From assembly GCA_900548205.1 (NCBI GenBank), contig URJS01000008.1, positions 1 through 50,754 on the forward strand: a stretch of DNA of 50,754 nucleotides, given 5' to 3'. Made by a program: the position numbers and the translations under genes. This document shows, piece after piece, positions 8,012 to 16,207 of the stretch. The notes under the pieces are model-generated. The model was given only the letters and a program-made list of their open reading frames with translations. It ran no database searches and had not been told where the DNA came from. Each line of letters opens with the position of its first letter. Positions within the stretch are counted from its first letter, which is position 1. The DNA is from an uncultured Roseburia sp. (GTDB taxonomy: Bacteria; Bacillota; Clostridia; Lachnospirales; Lachnospiraceae).

Positions 8012-8025
8012 TATTATTCCTTTCT

Positions 8026-11000
8026 TTACTTGAAGTAAGCTACACCGGACTCAAATAATCTTAAATCCTGCTCTCCGTAAATATTTATTGCGACATTTCT
8101 GCCGCGGCGCTCGGAGTGCGCCATTTTTCCAAGAACACGCCCATCGGGACTTGTGATACCCTCAACCGCCATGTAAGAGCCGTTGACATTCCACGCCTCG
8201 TCCATCGTCGGATTTCCGTCGGCATCAACATATTGTGTCGCCACCTGACCGTTCGCAAACAATCGCTCCATCCACTCCTTGGACGCAACAAACCGTCCCT
8301 CTCCATGAGAAGCCGGGTTGCAGTAAACCTTTCCCGTCTTTGCCCCTGCCAGCCACGGAGACTTATCCGTGACTACCTTCGTGTATACCATTTTGCTGAT
8401 ATGACGTCCGATCGTATTATAGGTCAGGGTTGGCGAATCCTCTGTCTGCGGACGAATCTCCCCATACGGCACAAGTCCCAGCTTGATCAGAGCCTGAAAT
8501 CCGTTGCAGATCCCAAGCGCAAGCCCGTCTCTCTGCTGCAAAAGCTCCATGACCGCCTCGGACAGCTTTGCATTGCGGAAGGCAGTCGCAAAGAATTTTG
8601 CAGAGCCCTCCGGCTCGTCGCCTGCCGAAAATCCGCCCGGGAACATAATGATCTGCGCCTGACGGATCGCCTCTGTAAACACATCGACAGATTCCCGGAT
8701 GTCCTCGGCACTTAAGTTCTTAAATACCCGCACGATCGTCTCCGCTCCTGCACGCGCAAACGCACGCGCGCTGTCATACTCGCAGTTCGTTCCCGGAAAG
8801 ACCGGAATAAATACCTTCGGTTTTGCAACCTTGTTCTTGCACACATAAATATTATTTGCCTGATAAATGCCTGTGTCTACGGTCTCACTCCGGTCTGTCA
8901 CACGGGTTGGGAATACCTTTTCCAATGTTCCCGTCCACGCCATGAGCGCTTCCTCCATCGTGACCCGCATACGCGTTTTGCCGTTCTCATAAAGGAATAC
9001 CTTTTCTGCATTGACACTGCCGACCTGCTGCACGCTTGCTGCAAGTCCTGCTGCACCTAGGACTTCCTTCACCTCGTCTGCCCGTTCCGGCTTCACCTCT
9101 GCCACAAGATCGCCAAAGCCCGGAGCAAACAAGGTCTCCTCGGTCACGCTGCACTCTAATGTCACGCCAAGCTGATTGCCAAACGCCATCTTACTGACTG
9201 CCGCAGCAAGTCCTTTTCCGTCCAGCGCATAAGCAGATATGATCGCGCCCGCTTGGATCAGCTGATGCACAGCGTCATAGAGCTTCATCACCTGCTCATA
9301 AACCGGCAGATCATAAGCATCCTTTTCCATGCGGAACAGCATCAGCCGGTTTCCTGCCGCTTTCAGCTCCGGCGTGATGATCTCCTTTTCTTTTGCCACA
9401 TCGACCGCAAAGGAAACAAGTGTCGGCGGAACATCAATTTCATTAAAGCTTCCCGACATAGAGTCCTTGCCCCCGATGGAGGGCAGTCCAAAGCCTATCT
9501 GCGCACTGTATGCACCGAGCAGCGCCGCAAACGGCTGGCTCCAGCGTCTTGCATCCCCGCTCATTCTGCGGAAATATTCCTGGAACGTAAAGCGTACCTT
9601 CCGGTGATCGCCGCCCGCTGCCACGATCCTTGACAAGGATTCCACTACGGCATACACTGCGCCGTGATACGGACTCCATGCAGACAGATACGGGTCAAAG
9701 CCGTAGGACATCATGGTTGCGGCGTCGGATGTTCCCGAAAGGACCGGGATCTTTGCGACCATAGACTGTGTCTCTGTCAGCTGATATTTTCCGCCGTACG
9801 GCATATAGACGCTGCCTGCGCCGATAGAGCTGTCAAACATCTCGACAAGTCCCTTCTGTGAGCAGACATTTAAGTCTGCCAGCTCTGCCAGCCATGCAGC
9901 CTTAAGATCACCCTCCTCTGCCGCCTCTGCCACTGCGGACGTGCTGATCCTATGCAGATAATTCTCCTTCGGATCCGGCATATCGACTGCTACATTCGTT
10001 TCCTGATGCGCACCGTTCGTATCCAAAAATGCCCGCGAGAGATTTACGATTTCTTTCCCTCTCCACTCCAGTACCAGTCTTGGTTCTTTTGTCACGACAG
10101 CGACCGTAACTGCCTCCAGATTTTCTTCCTTTGCAAAGGCAAGAAATTTCTCCTCATCCTGCGGTGCTACAACGACAGCCATTCGCTCCTGTGATTCTGA
10201 AATCGCAATCTCCGTGCCGTCAAGTCCCGCATATTTCTTCGGCACCTTATCAAGCTGTACGCGCAGACCGTCCGCTAACTCACCGATGGCAACCGACACG
10301 CCGCCCGCACCGAAATCGTTGCATTTCTTGATCATATGAGCGACCTCCTCCCGACGGAACAGGCGCTGTATCTTACGCTCAGTCGGAGGATTTCCCTTCT
10401 GCACCTCCGCACCGCAGACCGTTGTAGACTCGGTATTGTGCGCCTTGGAAGAACCGGTTGCACCGCCGATGCCGTCGCGTCCGGTGCGTCCTCCCAATAA
10501 AATGATGATATCGCCCGGATCGGAGGTCAGCCGCTGCACGGCACGTCTGGGCGCTGCGCCCAGGACAGCGCCGATCTCCATGCGCTTTGCCACATAATCA
10601 GGATGATAGATTTCCTTGATATATCCGGTCGCAAGTCCGATCTGATTGCCGTAGGAGCTGTAGCCATGCGCAGCCTCACGCACCAGCTTTTTCTGCGGCA
10701 GCTTCCCCTCCATCGTATTGCCGACAGACACGGTCGGATCTGCCGCGCCTGTCACACGCATTGCCTGATAGACATAGGTACGGCCGGAAAGCGGATCGCG
10801 GATCGCTCCCCCAAGACAGGTCGCAGCCCCGCCAAACGGCTCAATCTCTGTCGGGTGATTGTGCGTCTCATTCTTAAAGTTGACAAGCCACTCCTCCGTC
10901 ACACCGTCGACCTCGATCGGCACGACAATCGAACAGGCATTGATCTCGTCCGACTCCTCCTGATCGGAAAGCTTTCCCTCTTTCTTCAGACGCTTCATCG

Positions 11001-11856
11001 CCATAAGCGCAAGATCCATCAGGCAGACAAATTTATCGTCCCTTCCCGCATAAAGCTTTTGATGCGTTTTCAGATAATCCTGATACGTCTCCTCCATAGG
11101 TACACGGTAATAACCGTCGTCAAATACAACCTCCTTTAGCTCCGTAGAAAAGGTCGTGTGACGGCAGTGATCGGACCAATAAGTATCTAATACGCGGATT
11201 TCCGTCACGGACGGATCGCGTTTTTCCTCATTTTTAAAATAATTCTGAATATGTAAAAAATCACGGAACGTCATCGCAAGTCCGAGTGAATCATAAAGCT
11301 TCTGCAGCTCCTCCTCCGCAAGCCGGCAAAATCCCGCAAAAATCTCTACCTCCTTTGGTTCGTCAAAGGTCTGTACCAGCGTCTGTGGCTTTTCCATGCC
11401 GCTCTCCCTGGAGTCTACCGGATTGATGCAGTGCTTCTTGATCGCTGCAAGCTCACCCTCGCTGATCTCTCCCTCGATCACATAGGTCACCGCTGTGCGG
11501 ATCAGTGGAGCCTCCTCCTCGTTTAACAGCTTGACACACTGCTCTGCAGAATCTGCCCGCTGATCAAACTGCCCCGGAAGAAATTCCACGGAAAACGCGC
11601 ATCCGCCGTTTTGGTCAAATGTTTCCTCATAAATAACATCGACCGGAGGCTCTGAAAATACAGTTCCCAATGCCCTCCGATACGTCTCCTCCGAAATATG
11701 TTCCATATCGTAACGGATCAGTTCGCGCACGCCTGTCACACCTCTGATTCCAAGATAATTTCTGATCTCCTCCCAAAGCTCCTTCGCCTTGACCGCAAAC
11801 TCCGGTTTCTTCTCCACATAAATTCTTCTTACCTTGTCAAAATCTGCATTGCTCAT
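8026..11856 (-). CDS. purL: Phosphoribosylformylglycinamidine synthase, single-chain
   Basis: Converts FGAR, glutamine and ATP to FGAM, the fourth step of purine synthesis. I choose the ATG giving MSNADFDKVRR (1276 residues) because GGAGG lies 8 bases upstream. This is the long one-chain type, not the small PurL needing PurS and PurQ. The synthase part contains SDHCRHTTF, the FGGAATCLGG segment and GGRTGRDGIGGATGSS. The C-terminal glutaminase domain, from about residue 1010, starts with VFPGTNCEYDSARA and keeps the nucleophile in GICNGFQ (Cys near 1114) and HGEGRF, so it should be active. The PurF paralogue follows after 14 bases. Upstream it diverges from a LysR regulator across an AT-rich region. 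Confidence 0.96.
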   Translation of the reverse strand: MSNADFDKVRRIYVEKKPEFAVKAKELWEEIRNYLGIRGVTGVRELIRYDMEHISEETYRRALGTVFSEPPVDVIYEETFDQNGGCAFSVEFLPGQFDQRADSAEQCVKLLNEEEAPLIRTAVTYVIEGEISEGELAAIKKHCINPVDSRESGMEKPQTLVQTFDEPKEVEIFAGFCRLAEEELQKLYDSLGLAMTFRDFLHIQNYFKNEEKRDPSVTEIRVLDTYWSDHCRHTTFSTELKEVVFDDGYYRVPMEETYQDYLKTHQKLYAGRDDKFVCLMDLALMAMKRLKKEGKLSDQEESDEINACSIVVPIEVDGVTEEWLVNFKNETHNHPTEIEPFGGAATCLGGAIRDPLSGRTYVYQAMRVTGAADPTVSVGNTMEGKLPQKKLVREAAHGYSSYGNQIGLATGYIKEIYHPDYVAKRMEIGAVLGAAPRRAVQRLTSDPGDIIILLGGRTGRDGIGGATGSSKAHNTESTTVCGAEVQKGNPPTERKIQRLFRREEVAHMIKKCNDFGAGGVSVAIGELADGLRVQLDKVPKKYAGLDGTEIAISESQERMAVVVAPQDEEKFLAFAKEENLEAVTVAVVTKEPRLVLEWRGKEIVNLSRAFLDTNGAHQETNVAVDMPDPKENYLHRISTSAVAEAAEEGDLKAAWLAELADLNVCSQKGLVEMFDSSIGAGSVYMPYGGKYQLTETQSMVAKIPVLSGTSDAATMMSYGFDPYLSAWSPYHGAVYAVVESLSRIVAAGGDHRKVRFTFQEYFRRMSGDARRWSQPFAALLGAYSAQIGFGLPSIGGKDSMSGSFNEIDVPPTLVSFAVDVAKEKEIITPELKAAGNRLMLFRMEKDAYDLPVYEQVMKLYDAVHQLIQAGAIISAYALDGKGLAAAVSKMAFGNQLGVTLECSVTEETLFAPGFGDLVAEVKPERADEVKEVLGAAGLAASVQQVGSVNAEKVFLYENGKTRMRVTMEEALMAWTGTLEKVFPTRVTDRSETVDTGIYQANNIYVCKNKVAKPKVFIPVFPGTNCEYDSARAFARAGAETIVRVFKNLSAEDIRESVDVFTEAIRQAQIIMFPGGFSAGDEPEGSAKFFATAFRNAKLSEAVMELLQQRDGLALGICNGFQALIKLGLVPYGEIRPQTEDSPTLTYNTIGRHISKMVYTKVVTDKSPWLAGAKTGKVYCNPASHGEGRFVASKEWMERLFANGQVATQYVDADGNPTMDEAWNVNGSYMAVEGITSPDGRVLGKMAHSERRGRNVAINIYGEQDLRLFESGVAYFK

Positions 11857-11930
11857 ATGATTTTCCTCCATCCTGACATCACCGATTCTATCTTCGGGTA
11901 CAGTGTAGCATGATTCTTTCAATCAGAATA

Positions 11931-11975
11931 ATTAATATATTTAATCTTATTTATTATACATATTAATATATTTAA
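11931..11975. promoter_or_regulatory. AT-rich direct repeats in the purL-lysR divergent region
   Basis: ATTAATATATTTAA occurs at 11931-11944 and again at 11962-11975. The two copies start 31 bases apart, close to three helical turns, and each is almost a palindrome. A minus-strand TATAAT (11953-11958) lies between them. They could be operator half-sites for the neighbouring LysR protein or a purine regulator. This is inference from spacing. Confidence 0.4.
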
Positions 11976-11991
11976 AGCTCACAGGTTCTGT

Positions 11992-12020
11992 TTGACACAA
12001 TTATAAGTGGGGCTTATAAT
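11992..12020 (+). promoter_or_regulatory. Consensus sigma-A promoter of the LysR gene
   Basis: TTGACA (11992-11997), exactly 17 bases, then TATAAT (12015-12020): both hexamers match consensus fully. The predicted start is about 30 bases before the lysR ATG. Such a strong promoter on a regulator gene is unusual and suggests autorepression. Confidence 0.85.
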
Positions 12021-12057
12021 TTAGCTATTACATGCAATTTCACAGAAACGAGGCACT

Positions 12058-12975
12058 ATGGATATTAATTATGAATTATACAAGGTTTTTTATTACGTCG
12101 CAACCTCTCTGAGCTTTTCCGAGGCAAGCAAGCAGCTTTTTATCTCACAGTCCGCTGTCAGCCAGTCCATAAAAACATTAGAGCGCAAACTGGAGCAGCC
12201 GCTGTTTATCCGAAGCACGAAAAAGGTGCAGCTTACGCCTGCCGGAAAAGTGCTCCTTAAGCATATCGAGCCTGCGATGAATCTGATCGCCCGCGGGGAA
12301 AGCCAGCTGCTAACCTCCGGAAGTCTCGGCTTCGGTCAGCTCCATATCGGTGCGAGCGATACCATCTGCCGCTACTTTCTTGTTCCCTACCTCAGACAGT
12401 TCCACAGAAAATTTCCGCATGTGCCCATCAAGGTCACAAATGCAACCTCTCTCAGCTGTGTGGAGCTATTGGAACAGGGCAGGGTCGATGTGATCATCAC
12501 AAATTTTCCGAATGCAAAGCTCAATCAGTCCTACATCCGAAAGACTGTCAGAAGCTTTACGGATGTTTTTATCGCCAACCCCGCCTATTTTCAACTGAAA
12601 CAGCAGGAGCTTTCTTTTCAGGAATTAAACGAATACCCCATTCTGATGCTCGACCGAAAAAGTACAACAAGCGAATTTCTACACCATCTGTTTTTGCAGC
12701 ATCAGCTTGAGCTTATTCCTGAAATCGAATTGAGCAGCAACGATCTGCTGATCGACCTTGCGCGGATCGGACTTGGCGTCGCCTTTATCCCGGACTATTG
12801 CCTAAGCCGTGAGTCAAATGAGCTTTTTATCGTGCGCACCAAAGAAAAACTGCCCGCCAGACAGATGATCGCCGCGGTCAATCCGATGCTGCCTCCATCT
12901 GCCCCGACGGAGGCGTTCCTTGCACTGCTTCCCGATGTGCAGCCGTTTGCTCCGTCTGCCGGCTCTCCTGCCTAG
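12058..12975 (+). CDS. LysR-family transcriptional regulator
   Basis: The 305-residue protein has the LysR plan: an N-terminal winged helix-turn-helix (residues 1-60, with SFSEASKQLFISQSAVSQSI), a linker helix, then a two-lobed effector domain. The ligand is not apparent. The ATG has only a weak AGG before it, but a consensus promoter lies upstream. It diverges from purL, and LysR regulators often control the divergent neighbour, so purL and the PurF paralogue are candidate targets. Its last 98 bases overlap the 3' end of the convergent helicase gene in antisense, with no terminator between them. The C-terminal EAFLALL is normal for the family; the final 15 or so residues are a Pro/Ser/Ala-rich tail. 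Confidence 0.9.
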   Translation: MDINYELYKVFYYVATSLSFSEASKQLFISQSAVSQSIKTLERKLEQPLFIRSTKKVQLTPAGKVLLKHIEPAMNLIARGESQLLTSGSLGFGQLHIGASDTICRYFLVPYLRQFHRKFPHVPIKVTNATSLSCVELLEQGRVDVIITNFPNAKLNQSYIRKTVRSFTDVFIANPAYFQLKQQELSFQELNEYPILMLDRKSTTSEFLHHLFLQHQLELIPEIELSSNDLLIDLARIGLGVAFIPDYCLSRESNELFIVRTKEKLPARQMIAAVNPMLPPSAPTEAFLALLPDVQPFAPSAGSPA

Positions 12976-15460
12976 CCCAAAACTCCTCCAGATACTTTTT
13001 GACATTTTCTTTCGAGCAGACCGTGTACTTCTCCCACTCTCTTGGGAAAAGCGCACGGGAATCGCTCTGCAAAAAACGCTCGTCCAATAAAGCGATAACG
13101 CCGACGTCATCCACCGTGCGGATGACGCGCCCTGCTGCCTGGAGCACCTTATTCATGCCGGGATAACGGTAGGCATAATCAAAGCCAGCCCCCAGACGCT
13201 CCTCATAATAATGCATCAGTATCTCCCGCTCATTGCTGATCTGCGGCAGACCGGTACCCACGATGACTGCACCGATGAGCTGCTCATTTTTCAGATCGAT
13301 CCCCTCTCCGAAAATCCCGCCGAGCACGCAGAACGCCGCAAGCGATGATCCACGACGCCTTGTTTCCTCCACAGAAAAGGAAGCCAGAAATTCCTCCCGC
13401 TCCTCCTCCTTCATACCCGGCTGCTGAAGCAGTGCAAAAATCGTTCCCTCTGCACTGCTTTCTATGTATCCCTCCTCCTGTGCGCAGACAAGCTCCTCCA
13501 CGCCATCCATTGTGCAGAAAACCTCATACACCTGACGCATCATCTGATAAGAAGGAAAAAATATCATATAATTTCCCTTTTTCGCCCGTGCCGTCACTGC
13601 CACATAAGCGGCAATCCGTGCAAACTCCGCTTCATTTCTTCTTGTATATCTGCTGCTCACATCGCGTCCGATCAAAAGCAGCCGCTGACTCTCCGAAAAT
13701 GCTGTCTTGGCATAGACCGCATAATTGTCTTTTTTCGCAGAGAGCAGATTCTTATAATATCCAATCGGCAAAAATGTCGCCGAAAAGAAAATTGTCGCGT
13801 TGCCCTTATCAAGCCGCTTCTGCAGCTGCAAGGACGGATCGACGCAGTAAAGCTTCATCTGAAATCTGCCGTCCCCGGTATGCTCTGTGTAGATCACATA
13901 CCGCTCGTCCACCCATTCATAGATCGTGATAAAATTGCGCAGCTTCAGATAAAACTCCATCACTTCCTTCCGCTCTGCAAAGTCTGCCCGCTTCTGCAAA
14001 AATTCATCCAGCCCCGCGGCAAGGCGCATCAGCGCAAACAACAAGCTGCCGATATTTTCATAGACCCTGTAGCTTTCACATTCCCGCTTATAGGAAAGCA
14101 GAATGCGGTTGCATTTTTCAAATTCCTCTGACAATCGGACATCATATTGGCGGACCAGCTTCTTCCCCGTAAGAAAATCTTCCTTATAAAGCGCGGCGCT
14201 GTACATATCACGGCTGCGCTCCACAAGATTATGCGCCTCGTCAACAAGAAAAATGTAATCCTCCCTCATGCCCTCGGCAAAAAAACGCTTCAGACAGACG
14301 TTTGGATCAAATACATAATTATAGTCGCATATGATATTGTCTGCCCATGACGCGGTGTCCAGACAAAGTTCAAACGGACAGACCCGATAAGCCTCCGCCT
14401 GTTCCAAAATCGCCTCTCTCGACAGGACGTCCTTCCTTTGCAGCAAATCATAAACTGCGTCGTTGACCCTGTCATAGTGCCCCTTTGCATACGGGCAATG
14501 AACGGGATTACAGTCCATCTCCTCACATTTGCAAAGCTTCTCCTTCGCCGTGATCTGGATGATCTTTGCCTGATAGCCGCCCCTTTGCAGCAGCTCAAAC
14601 GTCTCTTTTGCAACGCCTGCCGTAATTGTTTTTGCCGTCAGGTAAAAAATTTTATCTCCCAGCTCCTCGCCAACCGCCTTAACTGCCGGAAATATCGTAG
14701 AGATCGTTTTCCCCACGCCGGTGGGCGCCTGAATAAATAAATTTTTTCTGCGGGCGATGGTGCGGTAAACATCCGCGGCGAGCTCCTTTTGCCCCTCCCG
14801 GTATTCATACGGAAAAACCAGTCGTTTGATGGACGCCTGCCGCAGCCTGCGCCACTCAAACTGAAAATCCGCCCACTTTTTATACTCCTGCACAAGCTGT
14901 AGAAACCATTGTGCAAGCTCCTCAAACAAAAACTCCTCATGAAAATAACGAATATCCTGCGTATCAAGGTTACAGTAGGTCATCTGGATCCGGATCTGCT
15001 CAAGATCGTGCTGCACCGCATAAATATAGGCATAGCACATCGCCTGCGCACGATGCACGGCAACCGGCGCCGTAAGCAGCTCCGGCTTTTGATATACCCC
15101 CTTGATCTCATCGATTGTCACACGCACGTCCTGCGGCAGCTGGATCTGATTGTAATTCTCGGCAAAGGTATATGCCTCCCCATCCCCGCGTTCGATCAAG
15201 ATGCCGTCTGCCCTGCCATCAATGATAAGCTCGTAATCGCCCTGATCCAACGCAATGCGCAGCGGCACCTCCGCATGATAATTAGCCCCCATGCTCTTTT
15301 GCAGTTTTCGATGTATGCGGCTGCCCGCCTGCATTGCCTCCACGGAAGCCCCGCGTCCCTGCCGGTTGTCAATGTCTCCCTCCCGCAGCAAAAACTCCAC
15401 AAGATTTCGGACCGATATTTTAATGATCCCTTTTTGATTATTTTCCATCTGTTTACTCAT
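12878..15460 (-). CDS. PD-(D/E)XK nuclease-XPD/DinG-type helicase fusion
   Basis: The 860-residue protein combines two modules. Residues 10-200 look like a RecB/Cas4-class nuclease: AGSRIHRKL, IDGRADG, the catalytic TIDEIKG (E-x-K) and AQAMCYAYIYA, which fits the QxxxY motif. From about residue 225 comes a superfamily 2 helicase of the XPD/DinG type: Walker A APTGVGKT, a cysteine cluster (CKCEEMDCNPVHC, then VCPFELC) at the place of the XPD 4Fe-4S domain, the DEAH box LVDEAHN, and a C-terminal AAGRVIRT motif VI. I infer 5'-3' DNA unwinding coupled to nuclease action in repair; the substrate is unknown. The 3' end overlaps lysR by 98 bases. Only a weak AAGG precedes the ATG. It has no CRISPR neighbours, so I do not call it cas4. 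Confidence 0.88.
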   Translation of the reverse strand: MSKQMENNQKGIIKISVRNLVEFLLREGDIDNRQGRGASVEAMQAGSRIHRKLQKSMGANYHAEVPLRIALDQGDYELIIDGRADGILIERGDGEAYTFAENYNQIQLPQDVRVTIDEIKGVYQKPELLTAPVAVHRAQAMCYAYIYAVQHDLEQIRIQMTYCNLDTQDIRYFHEEFLFEELAQWFLQLVQEYKKWADFQFEWRRLRQASIKRLVFPYEYREGQKELAADVYRTIARRKNLFIQAPTGVGKTISTIFPAVKAVGEELGDKIFYLTAKTITAGVAKETFELLQRGGYQAKIIQITAKEKLCKCEEMDCNPVHCPYAKGHYDRVNDAVYDLLQRKDVLSREAILEQAEAYRVCPFELCLDTASWADNIICDYNYVFDPNVCLKRFFAEGMREDYIFLVDEAHNLVERSRDMYSAALYKEDFLTGKKLVRQYDVRLSEEFEKCNRILLSYKRECESYRVYENIGSLLFALMRLAAGLDEFLQKRADFAERKEVMEFYLKLRNFITIYEWVDERYVIYTEHTGDGRFQMKLYCVDPSLQLQKRLDKGNATIFFSATFLPIGYYKNLLSAKKDNYAVYAKTAFSESQRLLLIGRDVSSRYTRRNEAEFARIAAYVAVTARAKKGNYMIFFPSYQMMRQVYEVFCTMDGVEELVCAQEEGYIESSAEGTIFALLQQPGMKEEEREEFLASFSVEETRRRGSSLAAFCVLGGIFGEGIDLKNEQLIGAVIVGTGLPQISNEREILMHYYEERLGAGFDYAYRYPGMNKVLQAAGRVIRTVDDVGVIALLDERFLQSDSRALFPREWEKYTVCSKENVKKYLEEFWARQESRQTEQTAAHREAVQGTPPSGQMEAASD

Positions 15461-15561
15461 AAGCCTTAGATTCTTCCATTCAGCCGTGCCTGACGCTGTT
15501 CCCTGCGAAATTCATCCGGCATTTTGTCTATGGATACCGTTCCATTTTACCACAATTCCAA

Positions 15562-15639
15562 ACAACGGGCGACACGCTTCATGCGCCACTCTTATGTCAA
15601 ACAACGGGCGATACGCTTCGCGAGCCGCTCTTATGTCAA
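15562..15639 (-). repeat. Tandem pair of repeat family B
   Basis: Two 39-base units, 15562-15600 and 15601-15639, both start ACAACGGGCG and end CTCTTATGTCAA or the like. They differ mainly in the centre (CGCTTCATGCG versus CGCTTCGCGAG). On the minus strand each unit begins TTGACATAAGAG, and the first unit joins the T-tract of the hpr-like gene terminator. No credible protein is encoded here. Confidence 0.8.
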
Positions 15640-15673
15640 AAAGAGAAGCTGCCTCCTGACAGCTCCTCTTTCT
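15638..15673 (-). terminator. Intrinsic terminator of the HPr-like gene
   Basis: On the minus strand AAGAGGAGCTG pairs with CAGCTTCTCTT around an 8-base loop, followed by a T-run that merges into TTGACATAAG of repeat family B. It lies about 10 bases past the stop of the HPr-like gene. Confidence 0.8.
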
Positions 15674-15683
15674 GACACAGACC

Positions 15684-15920
15684 TTAGCAGACTGCATATT
15701 TTTGAATATTTTCCTCAAATGTATGGTCGTTCACACCGTACTTGATCGTCAGCTCCTTGCCGAATCCAAGATACAGCATACCAAGCAGGGACTTTGCATC
15801 AATCACCGCCCGATTATAGAAAACATCGATGTCAAAATCACATTTTCCGGCAGCATTTACAAAGTCCTTTACCTCATCTGTGTCAGATAATCTGATTTTC
15901 TTCTCAAACATTTCTTTCAT
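15684..15920 (-). CDS. HPr-like protein without the phosphorylatable histidine
   Basis: This small protein (78 residues) has the length and pattern of the PTS phosphocarrier HPr. The region around the regulatory serine is kept: DAKSLLGMLYLGFG corresponds to NLKSIMGVMSLG, with Ser44 at the Ser46 position. The active-site loop GIHARPA is absent; counting back from the serine puts SDTDEV there, with Asp13 at the His15 position. Family knowledge says His15 carries phosphate in sugar uptake, so this protein should not transport phosphate but could still be phosphorylated on serine by HPr kinase, like Crh of Bacillus. That role is inferred. Two starts are possible: Met1 lies very close to AAGGAAG, and Met4 (15911) has better spacing. 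A strong promoter lies at 15977-16005. Confidence 0.8.
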   Translation of the reverse strand: MKEMFEKKIRLSDTDEVKDFVNAAGKCDFDIDVFYNRAVIDAKSLLGMLYLGFGKELTIKYGVNDHTFEENIQKYAVC

Positions 15921-15976
15921 CTTCCTTTCTTCTCAAAAACACAACAAATGTACGCGGCTGCCTCATTCGCTACGGC

Positions 15977-16005
15977 ATTATTCCATAATTTTTTCCGTTT
16001 GTCAA
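15977..16005 (-). promoter_or_regulatory. Strong sigma-A promoter of the HPr-like gene
   Basis: On the minus strand TTGACA (16000-16005), 17 bases and AATAAT (15977-15982) with a preceding TGG. It gives a leader of about 50 bases. The rest of the 287-base gap up to the cysteine desulfurase shows no gene or recognisable RNA. Confidence 0.75.
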
Positions 16006-16207
16006 ATTTTTATACATTTGCGCGATTCTTTGTTTTAAGGCATTTTCACAATTCTTCGACAGATTTCTCGGCAAAATCCACGCGAAATACTTTTGTATTT
16101 TCTCTTTCCAGACAAATACCGTACAATCCTTGTGCACTTTTCTCAAAAACCGATTTCTTTTTCTCCATTTTTAGAGGTTGTTACAATCATTTTTGTTTCA
16201 AAGACGC

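Noticed and set aside
11857..12057. Purine or other riboswitch upstream of purL
   Set aside because: The leader is short and AT-rich with no conserved aptamer motif that I can identify.
12878..15460. Calling the nuclease-helicase a CRISPR Cas4 or a defence helicase
   Set aside because: No cas, restriction or other defence genes nearby; the fusion fits a chromosomal repair role.
15562..15639. Possible small CRISPR array
   Set aside because: Only two units directly abutting without spacers, and no cas genes; the unit also occurs singly at terminators.
15512..15718. Minus-strand open frame of 68 codons with repeated residues
   Set aside because: Its repetition comes from the tandem family-B units and the HPr-like gene terminator; no ribosome binding site or protein-like composition.
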